Shown: positions 1 to 8,744 of the stretch, piece after piece
Layout: each line of letters opens with the position of its first letter
Numbering within the stretch: position 1 is the first letter of the stretch
From: Nostoc sp. FACHB-110
GTDB taxonomy: Bacteria; Cyanobacteriota; Cyanobacteriia; Cyanobacteriales; Nostocaceae
Direction: 5' to 3'
Length of the DNA: 64,000 bases
Assembly: GCF_014697425.1 (NCBI RefSeq)
Contig: NZ_JACJRU010000044.1
Coordinates: forward strand, 1 to 64,000
Notes under the pieces: model-generated
Seen by the model: only the letters and a program-made list of their open reading frames with translations
What the model was told of the DNA's origin: nothing
Databases searched by the model: none
Program-made: the position numbers and the translations under genes

Positions 1-51
1 CTGAATTATTGATATTAAGTCCTAATAAGCGTCCTTACTACCAACAAGGTC

Positions 52-94
52 AAAGGGCTATGAAGCTTATTTTGTCTGCATTATAGCCCTTTTT
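52..94 (+). terminator. Hairpin with T-run at the end of the scytonemin unit
   Basis: A perfect 10-bp inverted repeat (AAAGGGCTAT at 52-61, ATAGCCCTTT at 83-92) has a 21-nt loop. On the plus strand it is followed by a T-run, so it looks like an intrinsic terminator for a plus-strand gene left of the window. On the minus strand only three T's follow, so stopping transcription of the scy-trp unit is possible but weaker. The stop codon of the aroG remnant lies inside this hairpin. Confidence 0.5.
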
Positions 95-374
95 GTATCC
101 CCTTAAGAGGTACAACAACTTCGCTGGCTTCTCCATAACGGAATTCTCGACTCACCCGCTTGAAAGGTTTTTCCACACGTAAGACTTGCTCAATCCAAGG
201 ACTGAACTCTTGGATTTGCATCCGATCAATCGTAGAAGTATCGCCAATCATCCCTAAGATGACTTTATGCGCGCCGACACTTTTTTCGACTGTGACACCC
301 CAAGATTCTTTTAAACCTTCACTGATACGAGTAATTTCGTCAGCAGGTGTACCGCTTTTAAGAACTACAATCAT
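81..374 (-). pseudogene. aroG: aroG-type DAHP synthase remnant (N-terminal domain only)
   Basis: This is the start of a type I 3-deoxy-D-arabino-heptulosonate-7-phosphate synthase, the first enzyme of the shikimate pathway. The fragment begins MIVVLKSGTPADE, contains VILGMIGDTS, and ends in the conserved stretch KPFKRVSREF, which corresponds to the regulatory N-terminal domain of the family. After EVVVP the frame turns into LKGIQKGL and stops, so only about 97 of roughly 340-360 residues remain and the whole catalytic TIM barrel is missing. An upstream in-frame extension to 503 runs through repeat DNA and was not used as the start. In N. punctiforme an aroG copy sits at this downstream end of the scytonemin cluster, so this is most likely a decayed orthologue. 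A short regulatory protein is possible but unlikely. Confidence 0.7.
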
Positions 375-447
375 TATTTTTGACCTTTGTATAAACGAAC
401 AGAAATTATCTATAAATTCAAGGATTTGCCAATAAAAACATCCCAAT

Positions 448-515
448 TTTTTGTGGGGTGGGCATCCTGCCCGCTCTGGTTGGGGACGGGTGAGGACTCC
501 CATCCCACAAGATAG
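448..515. repeat. Interspersed inverted repeat between trpD and the aroG remnant
   Basis: The segment from TTTTTTGTGGGGTGGG to CCCATCCCACAAGA has imperfect inverted ends around a GC-rich centre. It resembles the small palindromic repeats scattered through Nostoc genomes. An open frame through it extends the aroG remnant upstream but has no protein character. Confidence 0.5.
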
Positions 516-540
516 ATAATTTATTGCGTACTATTAGGAA

Positions 541-1662
541 CTAGTGCAAGAATACTGCGAGTTGTTCTAACTTTGTCCAAGCTGCGCCACTTTGCAGAAC
601 TTCTTTAGCTAGGGTAATACCTTTGATGCAAGCTTGGGAAATATCTTTTGTCCCTTCAATTGCTTCACCAACTTGCAGTGCTAAAGCTGTATTCAAAGCA
701 ACTACATCTTGCTGTGCTGGAGTGCCTTTTCCTTGAAGCACGGCTTTCAATATTTCTGCATTTTCTTGTACATCGCCGCCACGCAATGCGTCCGTTGGTG
801 CAGGATTTAAACCAAGTTCTTCAGGATTGATAGTCAGAGAATGGACAAGTCCATCTTGAAGTACAGCCAAATCTGTGACATCAGCTAATCCAGCCTCATC
901 TAATCTTTCTCTGCCGTGGAGAGCGATCGCACGTCTACAACCCAGTTGTGATAAGGCTTGGGCGATTTCTTCAATTAACAATGGGTCATTTACACCAATA
1001 ATTTGTCCTGTCGGACGTAGCGGATTGACCAAAGGCCCCAGCAGATTAAAAATAGTCCGCACTTTCAGGGTTTTTCGCAAATCAGCAACCGCCTTCAGTG
1101 CTGGATGCCAACCAGGAGCGAATAAAAAGGTAATGCCTACTTCTCCAACTGCCGCTTGTACCTTTTCTGGATTGGCGTTGAGGTTGATTCCCAAAGCTTC
1201 TAAGACATCAGCAGAGCCAGTCTTGCTAGATGCAGAACGATTGCCATGCTTGGCAACCTTTACCCCTGCGGCGGCGGCGACAAAAGCCACTGCTGTAGAG
1301 ATATTAAAGGTAGAAGCACCATCTCCACCTGTACCGCAGGTATCAATTAGGGGAGTGGGGAATGGTGGTTCGGCTTCGCTCAGCAACCGGGAGTGGGGAG
1401 TAGGGGAAGATGATTGAGATTGTAAGACGCTGGCCATGCCTACTAATTCTTCGGCGGAGATGCCTTTGGTTTGAATTGCGGCTAAGATTGCGCCTGATAA
1501 GACAGGGGGAATGGCATCTGTTAGCCAACCGTGCATTAAATCTGTGGCTTGGTTAACTGTTAGTGATTGGCGTTTAAGTAACTGTTGTAATATGCCTGGC
1601 CAGTCAGAGGCAACAGCAGTTATAGAAATTTTGTCTGGCGGATTTTGAGTTATGGCTACCAT
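541..1662 (-). CDS. trpD: Anthranilate phosphoribosyltransferase TrpD
   Basis: TrpD transfers phosphoribose from PRPP to anthranilate, the second step of tryptophan synthesis, in the cytoplasm. The 373-residue protein shows the PRPP-binding DTCGTGGDG motif, followed by STFNISTA and KHGNRSASSKTGSADVLE, which are diagnostic of the family. The ATG at 1662 gives the usual N-terminal helical domain. It is the last intact gene of the minus-strand unit, downstream of trpB, and is thought to feed scytonemin precursor synthesis rather than general supply (inference from the locus). Oddly, about 20 residues rich in Ser and Pro (near residues 85-105) lie just before the PRPP motif. They are encoded by a short repeat (1351-1399), so the gene has tolerated an in-frame insertion next to its active site. 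Confidence 0.95.
   Translation of the reverse strand: MVAITQNPPDKISITAVASDWPGILQQLLKRQSLTVNQATDLMHGWLTDAIPPVLSGAILAAIQTKGISAEELVGMASVLQSQSSSPTPHSRLLSEAEPPFPTPLIDTCGTGGDGASTFNISTAVAFVAAAAGVKVAKHGNRSASSKTGSADVLEALGINLNANPEKVQAAVGEVGITFLFAPGWHPALKAVADLRKTLKVRTIFNLLGPLVNPLRPTGQIIGVNDPLLIEEIAQALSQLGCRRAIALHGRERLDEAGLADVTDLAVLQDGLVHSLTINPEELGLNPAPTDALRGGDVQENAEILKAVLQGKGTPAQQDVVALNTALALQVGEAIEGTKDISQACIKGITLAKEVLQSGAAWTKLEQLAVFLH
1351..1399. repeat. In-frame palindromic repeat insertion inside trpD
   Basis: An imperfect palindrome (GGTTCGGCTTCGCT...CAGCAACC, 1366-1387) is flanked by two exact copies of GGGAGTGGGGA (1351-1361 and 1389-1399). It lies within the trpD reading frame and encodes the low-complexity Ser/Pro stretch before DTCGTGG. 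Confidence 0.65.
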
Positions 1663-1738
1663 ATTGAATTAATGATTTAGAGCAGTCGAAGCATAAATTT
1701 AGAAATATTCTAAAAATACTGAGTTTCAACTCAGCACT

Positions 1739-2962
1739 TTACTTGAGGAGTTTAGCAACGGTTTGAACATCCTTATCACCTCTACCAGAGCAGTTAATCA
1801 CTATGCGTGGGCTGCCTTCTAATTGGGGGCAGAGGGTTTCGAGGTAGGCGATCGCATGGGATGTTTCCAATGCAGGTATAATCCCTTCTAGCTGCGAAAG
1901 TCTTTGAAATGCTTCTAGTGCTTCTTCGTCAGTCACACTGTAATATTCAGCACGACCTAAATCTTTTAAATAACTATGCTCAGGCCCAACACCGGGATAG
2001 TCTAATCCAGCACTAATCGAATGAGCTTCAATAACTTGACCATCATCATCTTGTAAAATGTAGCTCATCGCACCGTGCAGCACTCCCACTCTACCTAGTG
2101 TCAGAGTTGCGGCGTGTTTTTCTGTATTTACACCTTCGCCTGCTGCTTCCACACCAATCAGACGCACAGAAGGTTCATGAACAAACTCATGGAACAATCC
2201 GATAGCATTGGAACCACCACCCACACAAGCTAAAAGAATATCTGGTAGTCCGTTCCATTTCTCTTGAGCTTGTACGCGAGTCTCTTTACCGATGATGGCG
2301 TGAAAGTCTCTGACGAGCATCGGATAAGGGTGAGGGCCAGCAACGGAACCTAGGATGTAGTGAGTTGTTTCAACATTCGTTACCCAATCTCGAATAGCTT
2401 CTGATGTGGCATCTTTAAGAGTGCCAGTCCCCGCCTCCACAGGACGCACTTCTGCACCCATCAGCTTCATGCGGAACACGTTCAGGGCTTGGCGTTCCAT
2501 ATCATGGATGCCCATATAGATGACGCATTCCAAGCCGAACCGCGCACATACAGTTGCCGTTGCTACACCGTGTTGACCTGCACCAGTTTCAGCAATGATG
2601 CGTTGTTTACCCATGCGCTTGGCTAGTAATACCTGCGCTAGGGCGTTGTTAATTTTGTGCGCGCCTGTATGATTTAAATCTTCTCTTTTTAAGTAAATTT
2701 GCGCACCAGTGCCATCGGGTCTAGCGTAGTGTGCTGTTAGACGTTCAGCAAAGTATAACGGGCTAGGTCTTCCTACATAATCGCGGAGTAAATTTTGTAA
2801 CTGAGTTTGGAAGCCAGCATCGTTACGGTATTTTTCAACTGCGGCTTCTAACTCGCTGAGGGCGGGCATTAAGGTTTCGGGTACGTACTTACCGCCGAAT
2901 TTGCCAAATCTCCCTAATGAGTCGGGTTGGACTGTATTTTTGATATCTGGAGTGCTGACCAC
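1739..2962 (-). CDS. trpB: Tryptophan synthase beta subunit TrpB
   Basis: TrpB condenses indole with serine to tryptophan using PLP, in an alpha2beta2 complex with TrpA. The 407-residue protein begins in the typical way (LGRFGKFGGKYVPETLMPAL), carries the PLP lysine in HTGAHKINNALAQ, then ETGAGQHGVATATV, and the glycine-rich phosphate loop CVGGGSNAIG. The start is a GTG at 2962; an AGAGG ribosome binding site lies 9 nt upstream, which supports it. It sits between trpA and trpD in the scytonemin unit. A repeat-rich spacer of about 150 bp separates it from trpA. Complete and unremarkable as an enzyme; the pathway assignment to scytonemin supply rests on context, since such clusters usually duplicate the genome's other trp genes. 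Confidence 0.97.
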   Translation of the reverse strand: MVSTPDIKNTVQPDSLGRFGKFGGKYVPETLMPALSELEAAVEKYRNDAGFQTQLQNLLRDYVGRPSPLYFAERLTAHYARPDGTGAQIYLKREDLNHTGAHKINNALAQVLLAKRMGKQRIIAETGAGQHGVATATVCARFGLECVIYMGIHDMERQALNVFRMKLMGAEVRPVEAGTGTLKDATSEAIRDWVTNVETTHYILGSVAGPHPYPMLVRDFHAIIGKETRVQAQEKWNGLPDILLACVGGGSNAIGLFHEFVHEPSVRLIGVEAAGEGVNTEKHAATLTLGRVGVLHGAMSYILQDDDGQVIEAHSISAGLDYPGVGPEHSYLKDLGRAEYYSVTDEEALEAFQRLSQLEGIIPALETSHAIAYLETLCPQLEGSPRIVINCSGRGDKDVQTVAKLLK

Positions 2963-3000
2963 TATCTAAAACCTCTCACATAAAAATTATTCTTTCCTCT

Positions 3001-3110
3001 GTGTCGCGCCAGTTGCTTCAAGTCGGGAAACCCGCCCAACGCACTGGCTTCTCTGCGTCTCTGTGGTTCGATAAGAAAACGAACCGCAGAGGCACAGAGG
3101 GCGCAGAGAT
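3001..3110. repeat. Nested palindromic repeats between trpB and trpA
   Basis: Two repeat families are nested. An outer inverted repeat of the CTCTGCG / CGCAGAG type (about 3049-3070 and 3079-3109) is a common Nostoc intergenic repeat. A second unit, 3006-3048, is bounded by GCCAGT and ACTGGC with an inner CGGGAAACCCG hairpin, and interrupts it. Any reading frame through it is an artefact. Confidence 0.6.
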
Positions 3111-3929
3111 TTATTTAGCACCAACTAGAGATGCAGGAGTAATTGCTGCTTTCAGTTCTTTACACAGTTGTTCTACTGCTTGTAAGCCTTCGGTGGGAGT
3201 ACCTTCTGAAAGGCGTTTGACGAAGGCACTACCAACTATGACTGCATCTGCGCCCCATTCTTTAACTTGCTGGGCTTGTTCTGGTGCGGAGATGCCAAAG
3301 CCAACGCCAATGGGTTTATCGGTGACGCTGCGTAGGTCTGTTAGTAGGTGCTGGACGCGGTTTTGGATTTGAGAACGCATCCCAGTTACGCCTGTGACAC
3401 TGACTAAATAGATAAAGCCTCTAGATTGACGAGCGATCGCATCAATTCTATCTTGGGAACTGGTAGGGGCTACTAATAAAATCACGTCAATGTTAAAGGT
3501 AGCGGCTGTTTGAATTAATTCTGCGGCCTCTTCTAAGGGTAAGTCTGGGACTACCAAGCCTTTTACGCCAACCGCAGCGATAGTTTGTAAAAATGGCTTG
3601 ATGCCACGATGCAAGATGGGATTGTAGTAAGTAAATAGGATGATGGGTGCTTTGATGCTAGGGCTGATATCTGCCAACATCTCTAGCACTTGTTCTAATT
3701 TTGTGCCTCTTTGTAAGGCGCGGGTGGCGGCGGCTTGAATTACGGGGCCATCTGCTAGGGGGTCTGAGTAAGGAACGCCCAATTCAATAAAGTCAGCACC
3801 ATTGCGATCTAATATGCGTAAAGCTTCGGCAGTAGTTTCTAAGTCTGGGTCGCCAGCTGTGATAAAAGGAATCAAAGCACATTGTTGGCGATCGCGTAAA
3901 GTTTGAAAATGCTCAGAAATAGTAGTCAT
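3111..3929 (-). CDS. trpA: Tryptophan synthase alpha subunit TrpA
   Basis: TrpA cleaves indole-3-glycerol phosphate to indole and glyceraldehyde 3-phosphate and passes indole through the tunnel to TrpB. The 272-residue TIM barrel shows IPFITAGDPD near the N-terminus, the catalytic glutamate in FIELGVPYSDPLADGPVIQ, the second catalytic acid region VPDLPLEE, and the phosphate-binding GFGIS and IVGSAFVK segments. The ATG at 3929 is 6 bp from the end of trpC, suggesting translational coupling. It belongs to the scytonemin precursor set trpEG-C-A-B-D. Complete length for the family; nothing odd inside the gene. Confidence 0.97.
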   Translation of the reverse strand: MTTISEHFQTLRDRQQCALIPFITAGDPDLETTAEALRILDRNGADFIELGVPYSDPLADGPVIQAAATRALQRGTKLEQVLEMLADISPSIKAPIILFTYYNPILHRGIKPFLQTIAAVGVKGLVVPDLPLEEAAELIQTAATFNIDVILLVAPTSSQDRIDAIARQSRGFIYLVSVTGVTGMRSQIQNRVQHLLTDLRSVTDKPIGVGFGISAPEQAQQVKEWGADAVIVGSAFVKRLSEGTPTEGLQAVEQLCKELKAAITPASLVGAK

Positions 3930-3935
3930 TATGAA

Positions 3936-4760
3936 TTATTTAAGTAATAAACTCTGCACAGCTTGTTCTATATCAGGTTGTTTAACTAAGGATTCACCCA
4001 CCAAAACTGACCTAGCACCAACTTCAGCGACAAAGGTTAAATCAGCAGGTGTATAAATTCCCGATTCACTCACAACGGTGATATGGGAGTTTTGTATTTG
4101 TTCTTGTCTCTGGGTTAAAAGCTGCTGGGTTGTTTTTAAATCAACCGTAAAATTTTCGAGGTTGCGGTTGTTGATTCCTAATAAACGTAGTCCGTCTAGC
4201 TTTAATACTCTGTCTAGTTCAGCTAAGGTGTGGACTTCTACTAGCGCAGTCATCCCCAATTCATGAATGAGTTGCAAAAACTCTTGCAGTTGTTGGTCTG
4301 TAAGGATGGCGGCAATTAATAAAACTGCGTCTGCGCCTGCTGTGCGTGCTAGATATATTTGGTAGGGGTCAATGATGAATTCTTTACATAGTAGGGGTAA
4401 TGAAACTTGCGATCGCACTTTACGCAAGTTATCAAAGCTACCTTGAAAGAACTTTTCATCAGTGAGAACCGATAGACAAGCTGCACCACCACGTTCATAA
4501 GCTTGGGCTATATTTACCGGGTCAAAGTCAGCCCGAATAACACCGCGACTTGGTGATGCTTTTTTTACTTCGGCAATTAAACTGGGATGTTTGGGATGTT
4601 GTTGTAAAGCTTTTAAGAAATCTCGCACAGTCGGCGCAGCAGCTAATTTTTGTTGCACAGCAGTCAAAGGTAATTCCTGCTGCATCTGGGCAACTTCTGG
4701 CCGTTTGTGCAAAACAATTTCTTCAAGGATATGCCGAGGCGGGGCGACTTGGTTTGTCAT
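3936..4760 (-). CDS. trpC: Indole-3-glycerol phosphate synthase TrpC
   Basis: TrpC closes the indole ring, converting CdRP to indole-3-glycerol phosphate. The 274-residue TIM barrel has the conserved PSLIAEVKKASPSRG, LCKEFIIDPYQI, LLIAAIL, LGINNRNLENFTVDL and VSESGI motifs in the expected order. The protein is monofunctional, with no TrpF domain. Its ATG (4758-4760) follows a short repeat-rich spacer after trpEG, and it almost abuts trpA. Known work on scytonemin (Balskus and Walsh, Soule and colleagues) places cluster-encoded trp enzymes as suppliers of tryptophan for ScyB; that role is carried over by context. Confidence 0.97.
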   Translation of the reverse strand: MTNQVAPPRHILEEIVLHKRPEVAQMQQELPLTAVQQKLAAAPTVRDFLKALQQHPKHPSLIAEVKKASPSRGVIRADFDPVNIAQAYERGGAACLSVLTDEKFFQGSFDNLRKVRSQVSLPLLCKEFIIDPYQIYLARTAGADAVLLIAAILTDQQLQEFLQLIHELGMTALVEVHTLAELDRVLKLDGLRLLGINNRNLENFTVDLKTTQQLLTQRQEQIQNSHITVVSESGIYTPADLTFVAEVGARSVLVGESLVKQPDIEQAVQSLLLK

Positions 4761-4762
4761 AA

Positions 4763-4856
4763 GTGGGAGGGGAAGAGGAAAAGGGGCAGGGGGCAGGGAG
4801 CAGGGGAGCAGAGGAAGAACAAGAAGTAATTATTTCTTACTCAGCACTCAGCACTT
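4763..4856. repeat. Short-repeat spacer between trpEG and trpC
   Basis: The gap contains purine-rich low-complexity sequence (GGGGCAGGGGGCAGGGAGCAGG type) and a TACTCAGCACTCAGCACTTTT segment made of overlapping copies of CAGCACT, both common in Nostoc intergenic DNA. No promoter or terminator stands out. Confidence 0.45.
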
Positions 4857-7058
4857 TTAACTAATAACTATTGACTCTTTACTTTGCGTGTAAGTCCGCA
4901 CTACATTTTTAATAATTGTCATACCCACTTCTCCGGCTAAGGTCATGATTGATTCGGGATGGAACTGTACAGCCGCAATAGGTAGGGTTTGATGTTCTAT
5001 AGCCATAATTACTTCATCCTCAGAAATTGCGGTCACTTTCAATTCCTGGGGTAAGCGTTGGGGTAAGGCAAACAGTGAATGATATCGCCCGACTGTAAAG
5101 GATTCTGGTAAGCCTTGGAACATGACAGAATCGGTAGCGGTGACAAAAACACGGGAAGATTTACCATGCTGGGGATAGTTCAGCACGCCTAATTCTCCGC
5201 CAAAAGCTTCAACAATGCCTTGTAAACCTAAACACACACCGAAAATCGGTATTTGCCGACGAATACAAGCGGCGACAGTCTCAGGAACTTTGAAATCCTG
5301 TGGTCTACCAGGGCCAGGAGACAAAACTACTAAATCTGGGCGTTCTGTATCAAAAACTGACTCTGGAAAGCCGTGACGGAGTGTGGTAACACTTGCACCT
5401 GTGGAACGAATATAGTTAGCTAGGGTATGAACAAATGAATCTTCATGGTCAATCAGTAAGATGCGTTTACCGGTTGGAACATCGGGGACGCATTTGCTTA
5501 ATTTTGTAGAACCGCACTCGTCGATTTGTGTATCCTTTAGCTTGGCGCGGCGGATGGTTTCAAATAACGCGGCGGCTTTGGTGATGGTTTCTTGTTCTTC
5601 TGCTTGGGGTATGGAATCATAAAGCAGTGTTGCACCAACGCGCACTTCGGCTATGGAGTCTTTTAAGCGAATGGTTCGCAGAATTAAGCCGGTGTTTAAA
5701 TTACCGTTGAAATTTAAATAGCCAACTGCGCCACCATACCAACGTCTAGCAGTGCGTTCGTGTTGTTCGATAAATTGAATTGCAGCGCGTTTAGGTGCGC
5801 CTGTAACTGTTACTGCCCAAGTATGACTCAAGAAAGCATCTAACGCATCAAAATCTGGACGTAATATGCCTTCTACATGGTCTACTGTATGGATTAAGTG
5901 ACTGTACAATTCAATTTGGCGACGACCAATAACTCGCACTGAACCCGGTTCGCAAATGCGGGATTTGTCGTTGCGGTCTACGTCAGTACACATGGTCAAC
6001 TCTGCTTCATCTTTGTGGGAGTTGAGTAACTGACGAATTTGTACAGCATCATCTATGGCATCTTGTCCACGGGTAATTGTGCCACTAATGGGACAAGTTT
6101 CTACCCGCCGTCCTTCAACTCTGACAAACATTTCTGGTGATGCACCAATTAAATATTCGCCACCTAAATTAAAAATAAATCCGTAAGGGCTAGGATTAAT
6201 TTGCTTTAAGGTTTCAAATAATTTGCTGGGTTGTTCTTCACAGGCTGTGAAAAAGTTTTGGCTGGGAACTACTTCAAATAAGTCACCGCGACGGAAATAA
6301 TCGAGGGCGAATTCAACTTGCTTGGCATATTCACCGATTTGATGATCGGCAGTTTTTGTCGGTGTCAAACGTTGACCGCGATAATCAACAGATTCACCTG
6401 TACGAGGCAGATTATAAGTGCTGCCGTGTGCTGTAATAAAGTCGTATTCTAACCGAAAAGCTTGTTGTTGATAGTAGTCTACAACTATCAGTTCATCGGG
6501 TAAATATAAAACTAAATCTCGTTGGTCTGAAGGACGTTTTAAGTGATGCGCAATTGGTTCAAATTGAAATACTAAGTCGTAACCAAATGCGCCATACAGT
6601 CCTAAATGTTCATCTTCTTGGCTATAAAATGTATGGAGGATTTCGCGGATAACTGTAAATGTTGAAGGCTGTTTACTACGTTCTTCTTCCGTAAAGAATT
6701 GCTGTGTAGGCTTAATTGACCCTGTGATATAGTTTTGATTTTGAGTGATATTTTCTAAGTCTTGTAACTTGCCTAGACGTTCATACAGCAACGCTAAGAG
6801 TATTTTACCGCGCTCATTTAGGGCGGTGAGAGTGAAAGTATTTTCTTTTGTGGTTAATTCTAATGGTGGGTTGACAAATCCAATTGCCCATCGCTTATAT
6901 CTCCCTGGATATTCGTAGCTGCTGGTTAATAAACCTCCACGCTGAGAATTGAGATAAAACAAAATATCTTCGACGGCAGTCTCCATTTTGATTTCTGTAA
7001 TCGAGCGCGAGACGCGCACATTATCCAAGGTTGTATAGGAATGGGAATCAGTAATCAT
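4857..7058 (-). CDS. trpE: Fused anthranilate synthase TrpE-TrpG
   Basis: This 733-residue protein fuses both halves of anthranilate synthase. The chorismate-using TrpE part covers about residues 1-510, with QFEPIAHHL, the YLIGASPEMFVRV and TCPISGTI core and AVGYLNFNGN. The glutamine amidotransferase TrpG part covers about 530-733, with LLIDHEDSFVHTLANY, the nucleophile in FGVCLGLQG and the His-Glu pair in VQFHPESI. It makes anthranilate from chorismate with ammonia channelled from glutamine. The fusion type is the one found in rhizobia and in scytonemin-linked trpE genes, unlike the split subunits of many bacterial trp operons. A gap of about 310 bp upstream, with a TATAAT on the minus strand at 7110-7105, could allow its own transcription start. 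Confidence 0.95.
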   Translation of the reverse strand: MITDSHSYTTLDNVRVSRSITEIKMETAVEDILFYLNSQRGGLLTSSYEYPGRYKRWAIGFVNPPLELTTKENTFTLTALNERGKILLALLYERLGKLQDLENITQNQNYITGSIKPTQQFFTEEERSKQPSTFTVIREILHTFYSQEDEHLGLYGAFGYDLVFQFEPIAHHLKRPSDQRDLVLYLPDELIVVDYYQQQAFRLEYDFITAHGSTYNLPRTGESVDYRGQRLTPTKTADHQIGEYAKQVEFALDYFRRGDLFEVVPSQNFFTACEEQPSKLFETLKQINPSPYGFIFNLGGEYLIGASPEMFVRVEGRRVETCPISGTITRGQDAIDDAVQIRQLLNSHKDEAELTMCTDVDRNDKSRICEPGSVRVIGRRQIELYSHLIHTVDHVEGILRPDFDALDAFLSHTWAVTVTGAPKRAAIQFIEQHERTARRWYGGAVGYLNFNGNLNTGLILRTIRLKDSIAEVRVGATLLYDSIPQAEEQETITKAAALFETIRRAKLKDTQIDECGSTKLSKCVPDVPTGKRILLIDHEDSFVHTLANYIRSTGASVTTLRHGFPESVFDTERPDLVVLSPGPGRPQDFKVPETVAACIRRQIPIFGVCLGLQGIVEAFGGELGVLNYPQHGKSSRVFVTATDSVMFQGLPESFTVGRYHSLFALPQRLPQELKVTAISEDEVIMAIEHQTLPIAAVQFHPESIMTLAGEVGMTIIKNVVRTYTQSKESIVIS

Positions 7059-7367
7059 AAAGAATTATTTAGAATTTTCAGAACTAACTTGGAACGATAG
7101 GAAAATTATAGAACTTGATTATTTTTCATTGACTTTACTTTAGTATGCTTTTTAGAGTTGATGTAGCTAGCAAAAACCATACTTCTCTATTTAGCCTACT
7201 CAATAAAATCTGGCTAATGAATGAATAATTTTTCGGTGAGGCTGACATTTTATTTGTGTTTCATAATATTTTGTTTTTAAGAATACAAAATTATTGATTT
7301 CTGTTTTTGCCAACATCCTTAAGAAAGAGATTTTGCTAGTTTTTGATTTTACCAAAAGATGGGTGTT
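7059..7367 (-). promoter_or_regulatory. AT-rich spacer between eboF and trpEG, possible internal promoter
   Basis: This 309-bp gap is the longest gene-free stretch between the glycosyltransferase and trpD. Read on the minus strand it contains a perfect -10 hexamer TATAAT (7110 to 7105), but the matching -35 position (GTCAAT or AGTCAA) is poor. No hairpin terminator was found. It may give the trp genes separate expression; evidence is weak. Confidence 0.25.
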
Positions 7368-8744
7368 TTATTTTATAGTTAAATGGTCAAGGATTAACTG
7401 ACAGACACTAGTCGCCGGAATAGATGAGGAGTTGAGTAACTGGGTTTGTTGACTAATTAATAATGGCCCCTCAGATGGTGAAGGGGGAAGACAGCCGTGA
7501 GAACCTTTAACCAAAGAAGCATCTAAAGGAATCACATCCATTAAGTAGCGCAACCCAAGTTTTTTAGCTAAAAGTTTAGCACCAATTTTTAGTTTAGGAA
7601 ATTTGATTTTTGGGTCTATGAAGAGTTCTACAGGGTCATAACCGGGTTTGCGATGAATATCGACAGTTGTGGCAAAATCAGGGGCGCGACTATCATCAAG
7701 CCAGTAATAATAAGTAAACCATGCGTCTGGTTGGGAGATAGCGACTAATTCACCTGAACGAGAATGGTTGAGATGATAGGCTGGTTTTTCGCTTTCGTCT
7801 AGAACGTAGGCGACTCCTGCTGTTTCTTCAAGGAGCGATCGCACTTTTGGGATATAAAATGGATCATTAACATAAACATGGGCTAGTTGATGGTCAGCAA
7901 CTGCAAAGGCTTTACTCGCACCCGCATCTAAGAGTTCCCGTCCGAGTTCTTCACGCACTGTCAACAAGCCATGTTCGCGCAAAATACGGTTGAGGTGGAT
8001 GGATTTAGATACTGATGTAATGCCGTATTCTGATAAAACAATGACTTGCGCGCCGCGATTTTCGTAATATTGAATTAAGTCGCTGCAAACTGCGTCAATT
8101 TCTTGTAAGTCTTTGGCTACTTTGTCTGGGTTAGGGCCGAGTTTTTGTAGGCAGTAGTCTAGATGTGGTAAATAAATCAGGGTTAGGGTTGGATTATTTT
8201 GTTCTTCGACAAACTTGGCTGAGTCTGCAATCCATTGAGTAGATAGAATTGAGGTGTTAGGCCCCCAGAAGTTGAAAAGAGGAAATTGGCCTAGTTGAGA
8301 TTGAAGTTGCGATCGCAAATTTTCTGGTTGAGTATAAATATCTGGTAGTTTTCGACCATCGGCTGGGTACATCGGTCGAGGCGTTACCGCATAGTCTACC
8401 GAAGAGTACATATTGTACCACCAGAATAAATTGGCGCAGGTAAAACTAGGGTCTAGTTGTTTGGCAATATCCCAGATTTTGGGAGACTGGACTAGTTTGT
8501 TAGACTGTCGCCAAAATTTGGCTTCACACTCATCTCGAAAGTACCAACCGTTAGCAACAATTCCATGTTCATCGGGTGTTTTACCTGTGAGATATGTGGC
8601 TTGGGCTGTACAGGTAACAGCAGGTAAGACGGGTTCTATTGGTACGGCTTTTCCAGTGGATGTCCAACGCGAGAGGAAGGGGGTGTGTTGGCCTATTAGG
8701 TTGGGGGTTAGTCCGACTACGTTGAGGATGACTGTTTTTTGCAT
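7368..8744 (-). CDS. eboF: EboF, alkaline-phosphatase-superfamily phosphodiesterase
   Basis: EboF-type protein of about 458 residues from the nucleotide pyrophosphatase/phosphodiesterase branch of the alkaline phosphatase superfamily. Visible marks are the N-terminal strand TVILNVVGLTPNLIG, the nucleophile threonine region PAVTCTAQATYLTGKTPDEHG, the metal-binding YLPHLDYCLQKLGP and LSEYGI, and a late histidine in LNHSRSGELVAI. The ATG at 8744 is preferred; an upstream in-frame extension to 8816 is made of repeat DNA. ebo genes are known to be required for moving the scytonemin monomer to the periplasm in N. punctiforme, but the reaction of EboF is unknown. It lies between eboE and trpEG. No signal peptide is evident, so cytoplasmic action is likely. 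Confidence 0.8.
   Translation of the reverse strand: MQKTVILNVVGLTPNLIGQHTPFLSRWTSTGKAVPIEPVLPAVTCTAQATYLTGKTPDEHGIVANGWYFRDECEAKFWRQSNKLVQSPKIWDIAKQLDPSFTCANLFWWYNMYSSVDYAVTPRPMYPADGRKLPDIYTQPENLRSQLQSQLGQFPLFNFWGPNTSILSTQWIADSAKFVEEQNNPTLTLIYLPHLDYCLQKLGPNPDKVAKDLQEIDAVCSDLIQYYENRGAQVIVLSEYGITSVSKSIHLNRILREHGLLTVREELGRELLDAGASKAFAVADHQLAHVYVNDPFYIPKVRSLLEETAGVAYVLDESEKPAYHLNHSRSGELVAISQPDAWFTYYYWLDDSRAPDFATTVDIHRKPGYDPVELFIDPKIKFPKLKIGAKLLAKKLGLRYLMDVIPLDASLVKGSHGCLPPSPSEGPLLISQQTQLLNSSSIPATSVCQLILDHLTIK

Noticed and set aside
81..503. Full 140-residue frame as a small protein
   Set aside because: The first 43 residues come from repeat DNA; only the part from 374 matches DAHP synthase.
875..1417. 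180-residue open frame on the plus strand opposite trpD
   Set aside because: It lies wholly antisense to trpD, has no recognisable domain and no ribosome binding site; a shadow of the real gene.
3001..3372. 123-residue plus-strand frame at the trpB-trpA gap
   Set aside because: Half of it is interspersed repeat and the other half is antisense to trpA.
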